A stretch of 18,384 bases of DNA from Bacteroidaceae bacterium (GCA_900752815.1 CAADWS010000095.1:1-18384), one strand, 5' to 3'; positions 1 to 8,599 are shown, counted from the first letter of the stretch. A program made the numbers and translations. Notes: a model not told the origin generated them from the letters alone.

Positions 1-482
1 ATCCTGCAATATATTAACTACAAAAATGGAAAACCCATTGGCAGAGTTAAATATGCACTAATTTAATTCCGCCAACGGGTATTAATCATTTGAATTACGA
101 TTCGTATAAAGCGTATGATATGGTTTATTTGTGTTTTCATGGTTCTGAGTCCAGTATATCATTGGCTTGTGGTGCCAAAATAGACATAATGGATTTCGCA
201 AAAGAGCATATGGGAATTTTTGAGGGAAAGAATGTGCATTTTGGCTGTTGCAGTACGCTAAACATTGAAGAAGAGAAGGCCAAGGAATTTAAAAGGTTGA
301 CGAAAGCGAGAATGATTACGGGGTATAGGAAAGATGTTGATTTTATTGATAGCTTTGTTTTTGAACTTTGGCTATTAAATGTCATTGCGAATCATCCAGA
401 ATACGGTGCTGCCAGAGTTAAAAGTTTAGCAGTAAAGAAAATGGGGTATTATGCCCAGAAGTTTAAGTTTGAGACATATTAA
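1..482 (+). pseudogene. DUF6642-like gene, frameshifted, 5' end outside window
   Basis: The 3' part reads openly to the TAA at 480-482. It carries the segments I associate with DUF6642: YLCFHGSE, then VHFGCCSTLN, then ITGYRKDVDF and FVFELWLL. The FHG and CCST motifs are loosely reminiscent of caspase/CHAT folds, but no activity can be claimed. The upstream half is split over frames. Frame 1 gives ILQYINYKNG... up to a TAA at 64-66, frame 2 gives NSANG, and frame 3 gives INHLNYDSYKAYDMVYL. Removing one extra base near 62-64 and one near 80-82 joins these into one sensible protein, so I call a gene with two single-base insertions rather than a new start at the TTG at 90. The stretch is clearly more AT-rich than the enzyme genes to the right, consistent with accessory origin. 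Function is unknown. Family call moderate, frameshift call moderate. Confidence 0.55.
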
Positions 483-697
483 AATGCAAGGATGCAATTT
501 TTATTAATTGTATATGATAAAGATTGGAAGAGGTTGCCCCTATTGTAACTCTGTGCCTGATTACACACAAGTTTGGTCATTTGTGTAGCAGTTGAATTTG
601 GCTAATTAGAGTTAACTAAAAATGCATTCAAATGTGTCCGTTCTGACGGGTATATTCACGTTAGCGGAAATCTCTCTCCTAACTCTTCAAAACAGTC

Positions 698-770
698 AGT
701 ACTTTAGGAAAAACAATCCTTACTTTAGAAATTTCTATCCTTACTTTAGAAAAAACTGTCAGTACTTTCG
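698..770 (-). repeat. Tandem 21-bp repeat, array A (4 units)
   Basis: On the plus strand the core TACTTT(A/C)G starts at 700, 721, 742 and 763, an exact 21-bp period. Read on the minus strand each unit begins C(T/G)AAAGTA, continues with CTGACAG-like or AGGATAG-like bases, and usually ends in a T-rich run. The two outer units are CTGA type and the two inner ones AGGA type. The same unit recurs in opposite orientation at 15728-15835. I do not recognise a named repeat family. The units lack the long unique spacers of a CRISPR. Confidence 0.85.
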
Positions 771-872
771 TTTTTCCGTGCCGACGCATTGCAGGTGATG
801 TACCGGCGTCGGAATGCATGGGCCGTTATTGTGCGCATTGCAGCCGTCCCACATTCCGTTTCTTCCGCCCCG

Positions 873-900
873 TGTTTTCCGGATATTTTCCGTATTTTTG
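873..900 (+). promoter_or_regulatory. Candidate promoter of phosphoesterase leader
   Basis: TATTTTTG at 893-900 matches the Bacteroidota -7 box TAnnTTTG. The upstream region is T-rich (GTGTTTTCC from 873) but has no clean TTTG -33 at the usual spacing. If used, the leader to the ATG at 1146 would be about 240 nt. Confidence 0.35.
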
Positions 901-1145
901 TAGAAAACTGAAGGGGCTGAAGCCACTTGCCTTCTGCTGTTTTTCCCCCACGGACCTCGGGCGTGCGGGCAGGCTGCGCGCCGGCGCTTTCCCTCTTTCC
1001 GGTGCTGACAGGTGCGGCTGCATGGGCCGCGAGGACGGGGACCTGCGGTTTTCTTTCTTGCCATCCGCGCGTTTGCCGCTTGCTGGCAGGTAGGCTGTGC
1101 CACAGGCTGTTTTGTAAAATGGTTGACATTCATACGGTAATGCTT

Positions 1146-2330
1146 ATGAAAACACTTCGTTGGGTCATCTTTTTGGCCATGGTGGGATGGACCGCCGCCG
1201 TGTGTGCGCAGGTGCGCATACTTTACGGACCTTATCTTCAGAATCTTTACGACCGCGAGGTCACGGTGGTGTGGGAGTCGAACCAGCCTTCGGTGGGTTG
1301 GGTGGAGCTGGCTCCCGACGACGGTACGCACTTCTATGCTTCTGAGCGTCCGCGCCGGTATGACACCGAGAATGGCGTGAAACGGGTGTCGACGTTGCAT
1401 TCGGTCCGGATAACCGGACTGCAGCCGGGCACGGCCTACCGCTACCGTGTGTATGTGCAGGAGGTGCTTTCGCACAAAGGCACCCGTATGCGTTATGGCG
1501 ACATTGCCGCAACGGATGTGTGGCAGCGCCGTCCGCTGAAGTTTACCACGCTCGACCCCTCCAAGCAGGAGTTCTCGTTCTTGATGATTAACGATATTCA
1601 CGGACGCGACAGCATCGCCGGCCGCCTGCTGGAGCTGGGCGACTATAAGAAGCGGGATTTGATTTTCTTCAACGGCGACATGGTGACGGCCTTCCGCGAC
1701 AAGCAGACGGTGTTTGACGGATTTATGTCGAAGGCCGTCAGTATGTTTGCCGCCGAGCAGGGTATGTATTACGCCCGCGGCAACCACGAGACGCGTGGTG
1801 AGTTCGCCACCGCCTTCCAGCAGTATTTCTCGCCGCAGATTCCCCGGCTCTATTATGCGTTCCGTCACGGTCCCGTGGCTTTTGTGGTGCTGGACACGGG
1901 TGAGGACAAGCCCGACACGGACATTGAATATTGCGGCATCACCGATTATGACAATTATCGCACGGAGCAGCAGAAATGGCTGGAGGAACTGGCCGGCAGC
2001 GAATGGCTGAAGGAGGCGAGTTTCGTGGTCGCGGTTTTCCACATGCCGCCGTCGGAGGGCGAGATGTGGCACGGGCAGCGCGAGGTGCTGGAAAAGTTCG
2101 TGCCGGCACTCAACCGCATGGGCACCGACGTGATGCTTTGCGGGCATCTGCACACGACCCGCTACAATGAGGCCGACGGGGCGGTTCATTGCCCTGTGCT
2201 CATCAACTCCAATGCCAGTGTGCTGACGGTAAAAGCCTCGGCCGACAGTCTGCAGCTGGAGGTGCTCGACCTCTCGGGCAAGTCCGTGCTCCGCAAGGGC
2301 CTGTCCTCACGGCGGAATGCCCGCCGATAA
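1146..2330 (+). CDS. Secreted purple acid phosphatase-like metallophosphoesterase
   Basis: 394 aa, predicted exported phosphoesterase. Residues 1-22 form a signal peptide (MKTLRWVIFLAMVGW...CAQ). Residues 23-137 look like the fibronectin-III-type N-terminal domain of purple acid phosphatases (YGPYLQNL, VVWESNQ, GLQPGTAYRYRV). The calcineurin-like metal-binding domain follows with its motifs in order: NDIHGRD (D150, H152), FFNGDM (D178), RGNHE (N213, H214), VFHMPP (H299) and CGHLH (H334, H336). The dimetal site therefore looks complete. The start at 1146 is chosen because the signal peptide begins there; an ATG two codons earlier (1140) is possible. GH115 follows after 64 nt on the same strand with no terminator between, so the two are probably co-transcribed. 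The substrate cannot be told from sequence: phosphomonoester, nucleotide or phosphorylated glycan are all possible. Confidence 0.9.
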   Translation: MKTLRWVIFLAMVGWTAAVCAQVRILYGPYLQNLYDREVTVVWESNQPSVGWVELAPDDGTHFYASERPRRYDTENGVKRVSTLHSVRITGLQPGTAYRYRVYVQEVLSHKGTRMRYGDIAATDVWQRRPLKFTTLDPSKQEFSFLMINDIHGRDSIAGRLLELGDYKKRDLIFFNGDMVTAFRDKQTVFDGFMSKAVSMFAAEQGMYYARGNHETRGEFATAFQQYFSPQIPRLYYAFRHGPVAFVVLDTGEDKPDTDIEYCGITDYDNYRTEQQKWLEELAGSEWLKEASFVVAVFHMPPSEGEMWHGQREVLEKFVPALNRMGTDVMLCGHLHTTRYNEADGAVHCPVLINSNASVLTVKASADSLQLEVLDLSGKSVLRKGLSSRRNARR

Positions 2331-2394
2331 TCCGGCAGACCGGGAAGGTGCGCTTGCGGCGAAGATGAAGAACTGATTGACAAACAAAAGCAAA

Positions 2395-5205
2395 ATGAAA
2401 GAACATAAACTGAAAGGATGGCGGGGCTGGGCCTGCACGTTGTGCCTGTCTTTCCACGCATTGGCTGCCTATGCCTCGTTCGACCTCATCAGCGGGGGAC
2501 GCCCCGCGCCGCTGTATTATTCCGGCGGGAATGAGGTGGTGCGGACGGCCTTGTCGCTCTATGCCGCCGATGCCCGGCAGGTCAGTGGGAATGCGCCCGA
2601 AATGCTGCAGGCGTCCCGCCCCATGTGCATCATGGTCGGGACGCTGGGGCAGGATGCCGCGTTCGACCGCTTTGTGAACGGGAGCGGCTTGCGCCTGGAG
2701 CATCTTCGCGGCAAGTGGGAGGCTTACCATCTGGAGGAGGCCGAGATGGACGGCCGGCGCTATTGGGTGGTGGCCGGCAGCGATGCGCGCGGCACAGCCT
2801 ATGGGGTGTTGGAACTGTCGCGGCTGATCGGCGTGTCTCCCTGGGCCTGGTGGGCCGATGTCCGTCCGGAGCGGCGCAACGAGGTGAGGCTGACCGACGG
2901 ACTGGTGATTGAGGAGAGTCCCGACGTCCAGTTCCGTGGTATTTTCCTCAATGATGAAGACTGGGGACTGAATCCCTGGAGTTCTGCTCACTTCGAACCT
3001 TCTGCACAGCCGGGACGCATCGGGCCGCGCACGTATGAGAAGATATTTGAATTGTTGTTGCGCCTGCGTGCCAATACCATTTGGCCGGCGATGCACGAGT
3101 GCACGGTGCCGTTCTTCCAGGTGGAGGGCAACCGGGCCATGGCCGACAAGTATGGCATCGTGCTGGGCACGTCCCATTGCGAACCGATGATGCGTAACAG
3201 CGCGGGCGAATGGGACCGCAGAACCATGGGCGCCTACAACTACAAGACCAATGCCGGGGGCATCCGCCAATACTGGAGCCAGCGGCTCGACCAGGTGAAG
3301 GAGACGGAGTGCATCTTTACCGTCGGACTGCGCGGGGTGCACGACGGACGCATGGAAGGCGTGAAGGGGGTGGACGAGGAAACGGCGATGCTCGAACGCG
3401 TCATTGCCGACCAGCGGGCGATGCTTGCCGGGGCCTTTGGCCGCAGCGCCGACCGCATTCCGCAGATATTTGTTCCCTATAAGGAAGTGCTCCGGGCCTA
3501 TGACAACGGTTTGCGCCTGCCCGACGACGTGTCGCTCGTGTGGTGTGACGACAATCACGGTTACATCACCCGTCTGGGCTCGCCCGACGAACAGCGGCGG
3601 AGCGGCGGGGCCGGTGTGTATTACCATGTTTCCTATTGGGGCAAACCTCACGACTATCTCTGGTTGGCCTCCACGCAGCCCGCGCTGGTGTACAAGGAAA
3701 TGAAGCGGGCATGGGATTGCCAGGCGCGCCGCCTCTGGGTGCTGAATGTGGGGGACATCAAGCCGGGGGAATATCTCACCGACTTTTTCCTCACGTTGGC
3801 CTGGGACATTGATTGCGTGAAACCCGAAACGCTTTATGCGCACCAGCGGGAGTGGTATTCGTCGATTTTCGGTGAGGCTGCCGGTGGGGAGATAGACCGG
3901 ATTATGCGCGAATATTACCGGCTGGCGGCAGAGCGCAAGCCGGAGCACATGGGCTGGAGCTACGTGGAGAGCGCACGGCCCGGTGCCGTTCGCGGTCTGA
4001 CGCCGGTGGCAGATACGGAATTCAACAGTTTCGGCCAGACCGACGAGCCGCGTGCGCGCATTGCCGAATATGCCGCGTTGGCCGGGCGGGTGGACCGCCT
4101 CCGGGCGCGGATACCGGCCGGACGGGCCGAGGCTTTTTTCGAACTGGTGGAATATCCGGTGGCAGCCGCCGCGGCGATGAACGAAAAGTTGCTTTATGCA
4201 CAGCAGGCCCGCACGTATGCCCGCTACGGATTGCCGGTGGCGCTGGAATATGCGGAACGTTCGCAGGCCGCCTATAATCGCATAGCCGGACTGACGCACC
4301 GCTACAACCGGGGGCTGTTGCACGGAAAATGGAACGGCATGATGGACTTCTGTCCGCGCGGTCTGCCGGTGTTTCAGGCACCTGTATTCGGCGAAATGGC
4401 CGTGCGCAGTTCCGATTCGCTGAAAGTGCAGTTGCCCGGAGTGCCGGTGCTGCGTAATGCCGCCGGACCGCTTGCCTTGCACGTGCCCGCAGGGGCGGAC
4501 GGTGTGCTGGTTTCCTTCTTTGGTGCTTCCGGCCGCTGGATGGCATGGGAGGTGGAGCATTGCCCAGCGGGAGTGAACGTGCGCGAAGTGCCCAACGGCT
4601 TCCTGCATCGCATCGATTTGAGCATCAGTGCGGCACCGGCAACCGGCGGGAGCTCCGTTCCCTCCGGCGACTTGCGGCTTTGCGTGGGCGGCCGGCAGGT
4701 CTGTCTTTCGGTCAACGGGGACACCGTGGCGCGGAACCGCTCGCAATCTGTTGCCGCTGCCGACTTTACCGCTTCACGCGGGCGTGTCACCGTTTTTGAA
4801 GGACTGGGCCATAGCGGGCGCGCAGTGGCGGTTGAGCCTGCGGGGAAGGTGAAGAAAACGTCGCCTTTCCTGGAATATGAAGTGCATGTTGCTGTTCCCG
4901 GCGACGCCCGCCTGCTGGTAGGCACCATTCCCGTGCATCCGGCCAGAAACGGCGGGGAGGTGCGGATGGCTGTTTCGGTGGACGGCGGCCGGCCGGCGGT
5001 GGTTTCCCTGCAGGCCGGATTCCTTTCGGACCGCTGGACGGAAAACGTTTTGCGCAATCAGGTTCTGACGGAGGTACCCTACCGCTTTACGACGGCCGGG
5101 CGCCACACCCTCCGGCTCTATGCGATTGACGCAGATATTTGTTTTGACCAGCTGAAAGTCGATTTCGACGCCGACGGTTGCCGGCCCTATTTGCTGCGGC
5201 ATTGA
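2395..5205 (+). CDS. GH115 alpha-1,2-glucuronidase, secreted
   Basis: 936 aa. Family GH115 enzymes remove (4-O-methyl-)alpha-1,2-glucuronic acid from xylan or related glucuronic acid caps from arabinogalactan. Residues 1-27 form a signal peptide ending ...AAYA, with no lipobox, so periplasmic or outer-surface export is likely. Residues 30-165 are the N-terminal alpha/beta domain. The catalytic barrel follows with RGIFLNDEDWG (181-191), GTSHCEPMMRN (258-268), GLRGVHDGRM (311-320), PYKEV (361-365), WCDDNHGY (383-390), HVSYWGKPHDYLW (411-423) and NVGDIKPGEY (451-460). E364, N387 and H411 sit where, from memory, residues important for GH115 catalysis lie. A helical part and a beta-rich C-terminal domain (about 745-930) complete a full-length family member. 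The ATG at 2395 is preferred over an in-frame TTG at 2377. Family call is firm; substrate is open, because no xylanase or SusC/D lies nearby. Confidence 0.93.
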   Translation: MKEHKLKGWRGWACTLCLSFHALAAYASFDLISGGRPAPLYYSGGNEVVRTALSLYAADARQVSGNAPEMLQASRPMCIMVGTLGQDAAFDRFVNGSGLRLEHLRGKWEAYHLEEAEMDGRRYWVVAGSDARGTAYGVLELSRLIGVSPWAWWADVRPERRNEVRLTDGLVIEESPDVQFRGIFLNDEDWGLNPWSSAHFEPSAQPGRIGPRTYEKIFELLLRLRANTIWPAMHECTVPFFQVEGNRAMADKYGIVLGTSHCEPMMRNSAGEWDRRTMGAYNYKTNAGGIRQYWSQRLDQVKETECIFTVGLRGVHDGRMEGVKGVDEETAMLERVIADQRAMLAGAFGRSADRIPQIFVPYKEVLRAYDNGLRLPDDVSLVWCDDNHGYITRLGSPDEQRRSGGAGVYYHVSYWGKPHDYLWLASTQPALVYKEMKRAWDCQARRLWVLNVGDIKPGEYLTDFFLTLAWDIDCVKPETLYAHQREWYSSIFGEAAGGEIDRIMREYYRLAAERKPEHMGWSYVESARPGAVRGLTPVADTEFNSFGQTDEPRARIAEYAALAGRVDRLRARIPAGRAEAFFELVEYPVAAAAAMNEKLLYAQQARTYARYGLPVALEYAERSQAAYNRIAGLTHRYNRGLLHGKWNGMMDFCPRGLPVFQAPVFGEMAVRSSDSLKVQLPGVPVLRNAAGPLALHVPAGADGVLVSFFGASGRWMAWEVEHCPAGVNVREVPNGFLHRIDLSISAAPATGGSSVPSGDLRLCVGGRQVCLSVNGDTVARNRSQSVAAADFTASRGRVTVFEGLGHSGRAVAVEPAGKVKKTSPFLEYEVHVAVPGDARLLVGTIPVHPARNGGEVRMAVSVDGGRPAVVSLQAGFLSDRWTENVLRNQVLTEVPYRFTTAGRHTLRLYAIDADICFDQLKVDFDADGCRPYLLRH

Positions 5206-5225
5206 AAACCGCAGGCAGGAAGCGG

Positions 5226-5256
5226 TTGCTTTTTCTGTGTGAAACGCTTATCTTTG
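5226..5256 (+). promoter_or_regulatory. Promoter of M13 peptidase gene
   Basis: The -7 box TATCTTTG (5249-5256) matches TAnnTTTG exactly, and a -33 TTG lies at 5226-5228 with 20 bases between. A transcript start near 5263 would give a leader of about 38 nt before the ATG at 5301. This means the peptidase can be expressed independently of GH115, which ends at 5205. Confidence 0.75.
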
Positions 5257-5300
5257 TACCCGCGTATCGCATGATGCGGAGATTTCTAATATTTATATAT

Positions 5301-7340
5301 ATGAAGAAAATAAAGAATTGTTTACCATTTGCCGCACTGGCCATGCTGAGTGTGACCGGCTGCAGCGAGAAGCCTGCGATGACTTCGGGACTGAATCTGG
5401 ACAATCTGGACACGACCGCCGCTCCCGGCACTGATTTCTATCAGTATGCATGCGGCGGGTGGATGAAGGCGAATCCGCTCACGGACGAATATGCCCGTTT
5501 CGGCACTTTCGACCAGCTCGCCGAAAACAACCGCAAGCAGCTGAACGACCTGATTGTGGGACTGGCTGCTCAGCAGAATACTCCCGGAACGATTGAACAG
5601 AAAATCGGGGATTTGTATAACATCGTCATGGATTCCGTCCGGCAGAACCAGGACGGCATCGAACCGGTGCGGGCCGAGCTGGAGGCCATCCGCGCGCTGA
5701 AGGACAAGCAGGAGGTGCTTCCGCTGGTCGACGCCATGATGCTGAAAGGCGTTCCCGGCTATTTCGGCACCTATGTCAGCACGGACATGAAGGACAGCGA
5801 GTCGAACCTGACCGGCGTGTGTCAGGGCGGCATTACGCTGGGCGAAAAGGAATATTACCTGGACGAGGATGAGAATACGAAGAATATCCGTGAGCAGTAC
5901 AAGCAGCACATCGTCAACATGTTCCAGCTCTTCGGAGCCGACGAGGCCGAGGCCCGTCGCAGCATGGAGGCTGTCATGGAGATTGAAACCCGTCTGGCAC
6001 AGGCTTCGCTGAGTGCGGTGGAGCTGCGCGACCCGATGAACAGTTACCACAAGATGACCTTCGACGAACTGGTGAAGGAAGTGCCGGGAGTGGACTGGCG
6101 CGCACACTTTGACGCGCTGGGCATGACCGGGCTGAAGGAACTGAGCCTTGACCATCCTGCAGCGGTGAAGGAGGCTGTCAAAATCATCAATGAGGTGGAA
6201 CTGGACAAGCAGAAGGCTTATCTCAGCTGGCGGCTGATGACCGAGGCTGCCAGCTTCCTGACCGATGAAATACGGGGTGAGAATTTCAATTTCTTCGGCC
6301 GTGTGATGTCTGGCCGTCAGCAGGAATCTCCCCGTTGGAAGCGGGCTGTGAGCACAGTCAGCGCCTGTCTGGGCGAGGCCGTGGGGCAGATGTATGTCAA
6401 GCAGTATTTCCCGGCTGAGGCCAAGGAGCGCATGGTGACGCTGGTCAAGAACCTGCAGGGGGCTCTCAAGGAGCGCATCCTGGCGCAGGACTGGATGAGC
6501 GATTCCACCAAGCAGAAGGCTGTCGAAAAACTGGATGCCTTCTACGTCAAGGTGGGCTATCCTGACAAGTGGACCGACTATTCCGCACTGACGATTGACC
6601 CCAAGGCCAGCTATTGGGACAATATGGAGAAAGCCAGCACTTTTGCCTGGAATCGGATGATTGAGGAGAACTACAACAAGCCCGTCGACCGTGACAAGTG
6701 GCACATGACGCCGCAAACCGTCAATGCCTATTACAATCCGACTACCAACGAAATCTGCTTCCCGGCCGGCATTCTGCAGCCGCCTTTCTTCGACATGAAG
6801 GCCGACGACGCATTCAATTACGGTGCCATCGGTGTGGTTATCGGTCATGAAATGACGCACGGCTTCGACGACCAGGGCCGCCAGTTTGACAAGCAGGGCA
6901 ACTTTGCCGACTGGTGGGGAGCCGAGGATGCCGAGAAGTTCAAGGCACGCGCACAGGTGATGGTCGACTTCTTCAACAATGTTGAAGTGTTGCCCGGACT
7001 GAAGGCCAACGGCCAGTTGACGCTGGGCGAGAACATAGCCGACCACGGCGGACTGAACATCGCTTTCCACGCCTTCAAGAATGCCACAAAGGAGGCGCCG
7101 CTGGAGACGGTGGACGGCTTTACGCCCGAACAGCGCTTCTTCCTGGCTTATGCCAATGTGTGGGCTGCCAACATCCGTGAGGAGGAAATCCGCAACCGCA
7201 CCAAGAGCGACCCGCATTCACTGGGCGAATGGCGCGTGAACGGTGCTCTGCCGCACATCGATGCGTGGTATGAGGCCTTCAATATCACGGAGAAGGATTC
7301 TCTGTACATACCCAAGGAGAAGCGTCTGAACATTTGGTAA
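5301..7340 (+). CDS. M13 family zinc metallopeptidase, lipoprotein
   Basis: 679 aa, similar to PepO/neprilysin peptidases that cut oligopeptides. The signal peptide ends in LSVTGC with C21 as the likely lipidated cysteine, so the enzyme should be anchored in the cell envelope. The M13 N-terminal domain begins with PGTDFYQYACGGWM. The catalytic domain shows NAYYNP (from N475), then HEMTH (H516, E517, H520) for zinc and general base, and ENIAD (E577, D581) supplying the third zinc ligand. It ends in LNIW, where many family members end in a C-x-x-W motif. Length is normal for the family and no key residue is missing. The start at 5301 follows from the lipoprotein signal and the promoter just upstream; upstream in-frame codons (from 5178) lie before or inside that promoter. 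It has no obvious functional link to the glycosidases. Confidence 0.95.
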   Translation: MKKIKNCLPFAALAMLSVTGCSEKPAMTSGLNLDNLDTTAAPGTDFYQYACGGWMKANPLTDEYARFGTFDQLAENNRKQLNDLIVGLAAQQNTPGTIEQKIGDLYNIVMDSVRQNQDGIEPVRAELEAIRALKDKQEVLPLVDAMMLKGVPGYFGTYVSTDMKDSESNLTGVCQGGITLGEKEYYLDEDENTKNIREQYKQHIVNMFQLFGADEAEARRSMEAVMEIETRLAQASLSAVELRDPMNSYHKMTFDELVKEVPGVDWRAHFDALGMTGLKELSLDHPAAVKEAVKIINEVELDKQKAYLSWRLMTEAASFLTDEIRGENFNFFGRVMSGRQQESPRWKRAVSTVSACLGEAVGQMYVKQYFPAEAKERMVTLVKNLQGALKERILAQDWMSDSTKQKAVEKLDAFYVKVGYPDKWTDYSALTIDPKASYWDNMEKASTFAWNRMIEENYNKPVDRDKWHMTPQTVNAYYNPTTNEICFPAGILQPPFFDMKADDAFNYGAIGVVIGHEMTHGFDDQGRQFDKQGNFADWWGAEDAEKFKARAQVMVDFFNNVEVLPGLKANGQLTLGENIADHGGLNIAFHAFKNATKEAPLETVDGFTPEQRFFLAYANVWAANIREEEIRNRTKSDPHSLGEWRVNGALPHIDAWYEAFNITEKDSLYIPKEKRLNIW

Positions 7341-7354
7341 AATCCGGACCGCGG

Positions 7355-7380
7355 AAGGGATTCCCGAGGCGGAATCCCTT
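7355..7380 (+). terminator. Hairpin after M13 gene
   Basis: A perfect 10-bp stem (AAGGGATTCC with GGAATCCCTT) and a 6-nt loop begins 15 nt after the stop codon. Only a short T stretch follows, so alone it is a weak terminator; it may serve as a 3' stabilising hairpin. Confidence 0.5.
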
Positions 7381-7486
7381 TCAACTCCGTCAAAGGCCTT
7401 TTGTTCGCGCCAACGGATTTCCGGGCGAGCCGGCAGGGGCACGTGAAGAAGTTTGTGGCCGATGAGGCCGGCAGCCGGATAACGAT

Positions 7487-7513
7487 AAAAAAACGGCAGG
7501 TGTGCCATGCCGT
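7487..7513 (-). terminator. Terminator of AraC-family gene
   Basis: On the minus strand a 6-bp stem (ACGGCA with TGCCGT, 9-nt loop) runs directly into a T tract (the A tract 7487-7493 on plus). It lies about 165 nt past the AraC stop. Confidence 0.65.
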
Positions 7514-7570
7514 AAAGGTATGAAGGGGAGCGTCTGCGCCCTGCGTGATAGCACCAGCCTCTGAGGATTT

Positions 7571-7619
7571 GACAGCCGGGAACGTGCATGCTGAATGCAT
7601 GTTCCCGGCTGTCCTTTTT
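7571..7619 (+). terminator. Strong plus-strand terminator
   Basis: A 19-bp stem (7571-7589 with 7595-7613, one G-T wobble) with loop GCTGA is followed by CTTTTT at 7614-7619. The T tract is on the plus strand only, so it most likely ends the peptidase transcript about 270 nt past the stop. Confidence 0.75.
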
Positions 7620-7676
7620 CTGCGGTTGTGGCATTTCGCCCGGTGGCAGTTGCCCGGCAGGCGGAGCGGGCAACGT

Positions 7677-8567
7677 TCATTCGGCGTGGAGAACGTTTTT
7701 CACATAGTCGGAAGGGGAGCGTCCTGTTATGTACTTGAACTGATGGTTGAAGTGCGACAGACTGTTGTAGCCGCAGTTGTATGCCACCTGACTGATGTTG
7801 ATGTTCCGGTTGACCAGCAGTTTGATGGCATAGGAAATACGCAGTTCCGACAGATATTCGAAGATTTTTTTCCCCGTGTGTTTCTTGTAGTAACGGCACA
7901 GGGCACTGGGGTTCATTCCCGCAAAGGCGGCAATGCTTTCCAGACTGATTTCCTCCTGATAGTGCTGGTTGATGAAGAGGTGCACTTTGGTGAGGATGGT
8001 GTCCTTGTCCCAGTCCTTGTCGGGGAGGAAGGCGGCACTGGTCAGCTGTTCATGCTGGCACAGCGTGGCCAGCCGGTGGAGCAGGCAGCAGAATCTGTGC
8101 CACTTGTCAAAGCCTTCGTGATGCACCAGAGCTCTGAATTCATCCTTGCACAGTTCGAGTTGCTCCCCTTTGAACAGCAGACCCCGTTCCGACGCCTTGA
8201 GCAGGGAATAGACGGCGGACAGTTCGGGAATGTTGAACAGATTTCCCGGGAAAATGTTGATGTCGAACTGTGTATAAACAGAGCGGGAACGCAAGTGCGT
8301 ACCGTCTTCATTGTATTCGTCATCGCTCAGCCACAAGTGCGGCAGATTGGAGCCAATCAGCATGAAGTTGCCCGCTTCCATCTGGCGTACGGCGTCGCCC
8401 ACAAAACTGCGGCCGCGGCCTTCCTCTATTAATATCAGTTCATATTCCGGATGAATGTGCAGAGGAGCCGTGAAGTAAGGATGGCTGTAGGCTATGACCG
8501 AAAAGGAAGAACCGTGTTGTTTTTCCACCCGTTCAAAGGTGGTTTTCTTGGGAAAAAGTGTATTCAT
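7677..8567 (-). CDS. AraC-family transcriptional regulator
   Basis: 296 aa. Residues about 15-110 form a cupin-like sensor domain (PLHIHPEYELILIEEG, H37 and H39; then GNFMLIGSNLPHLW), suggesting a small-molecule ligand, perhaps a sugar. Residues about 195-292 form the double helix-turn-helix: ISLESIAAFAGMNPSALCRYYKKHTG, then ISQVAYNCGYNS and the family signature ending in YITGRSPSDY. There is no signal peptide or membrane segment, so it is cytoplasmic. A longer reading from an ATG at 8630 exists, but a promoter with TATATTTG at 8600-8607 lies inside that extension, so the ATG at 8565-8567 is chosen. It is divergent from the GH2 gene and may control it; this is inference from position. Confidence 0.92.
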   Translation of the reverse strand: MNTLFPKKTTFERVEKQHGSSFSVIAYSHPYFTAPLHIHPEYELILIEEGRGRSFVGDAVRQMEAGNFMLIGSNLPHLWLSDDEYNEDGTHLRSRSVYTQFDINIFPGNLFNIPELSAVYSLLKASERGLLFKGEQLELCKDEFRALVHHEGFDKWHRFCCLLHRLATLCQHEQLTSAAFLPDKDWDKDTILTKVHLFINQHYQEEISLESIAAFAGMNPSALCRYYKKHTGKKIFEYLSELRISYAIKLLVNRNINISQVAYNCGYNSLSHFNHQFKYITGRSPSDYVKNVLHAE

Positions 8568-8599
8568 TTGACGATGGGCAAATATCCAACAAGGATATG

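Larger units (their letters stand above)
483..1145. other. Gene-free region, 663 nt
   Basis: I find no convincing gene here. Bases 483-690 are AT-rich with no recognised element. Bases 698-770 hold a four-unit 21-bp tandem repeat. Bases 781-812 form a hairpin (CCGACGC pairing with GCGTCGG). From about 840 to 1140 the sequence turns GC-rich and probably forms the leader of the metallophosphoesterase gene, with a candidate promoter ending at 900. An open frame runs through 927-1139 ahead of the phosphoesterase, but its translation is Arg/Ala/Gly-rich and unlike a protein. The signal peptide begins only at 1146. Confidence 0.6.
7341..7676. other. Gene-free convergent region, 336 nt
   Basis: This lies between the plus-strand peptidase and the minus-strand AraC regulator. 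It holds three hairpins, annotated separately (7355-7380, 7487-7513, 7571-7619), and no convincing gene. The two strand-specific terminators are placed past each other, so the convergent transcripts would overlap. Confidence 0.6.

Noticed and set aside
698..770. Array A as a CRISPR
   Set aside because: The period of 21 bp leaves no room for unique spacers and no cas gene is present.
927..1139. N-terminal extension of the phosphoesterase
   Set aside because: A typical signal peptide begins at 1146; the upstream translation is low-complexity and non-protein-like.
759..2189. 476-codon minus-strand frame over the phosphoesterase
   Set aside because: Antisense shadow; the plus strand has all metallophosphoesterase motifs.
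2203..4746. 847-codon open frame on the minus strand inside GH115
   Set aside because: It is antisense to a gene with full GH115 motifs; its His/Pro/Arg-rich translation is typical of the shadow of a GC-rich gene.
5322..7217. 631-codon minus-strand frame over the M13 peptidase
   Set aside because: Antisense shadow of a gene with intact zinc motifs.
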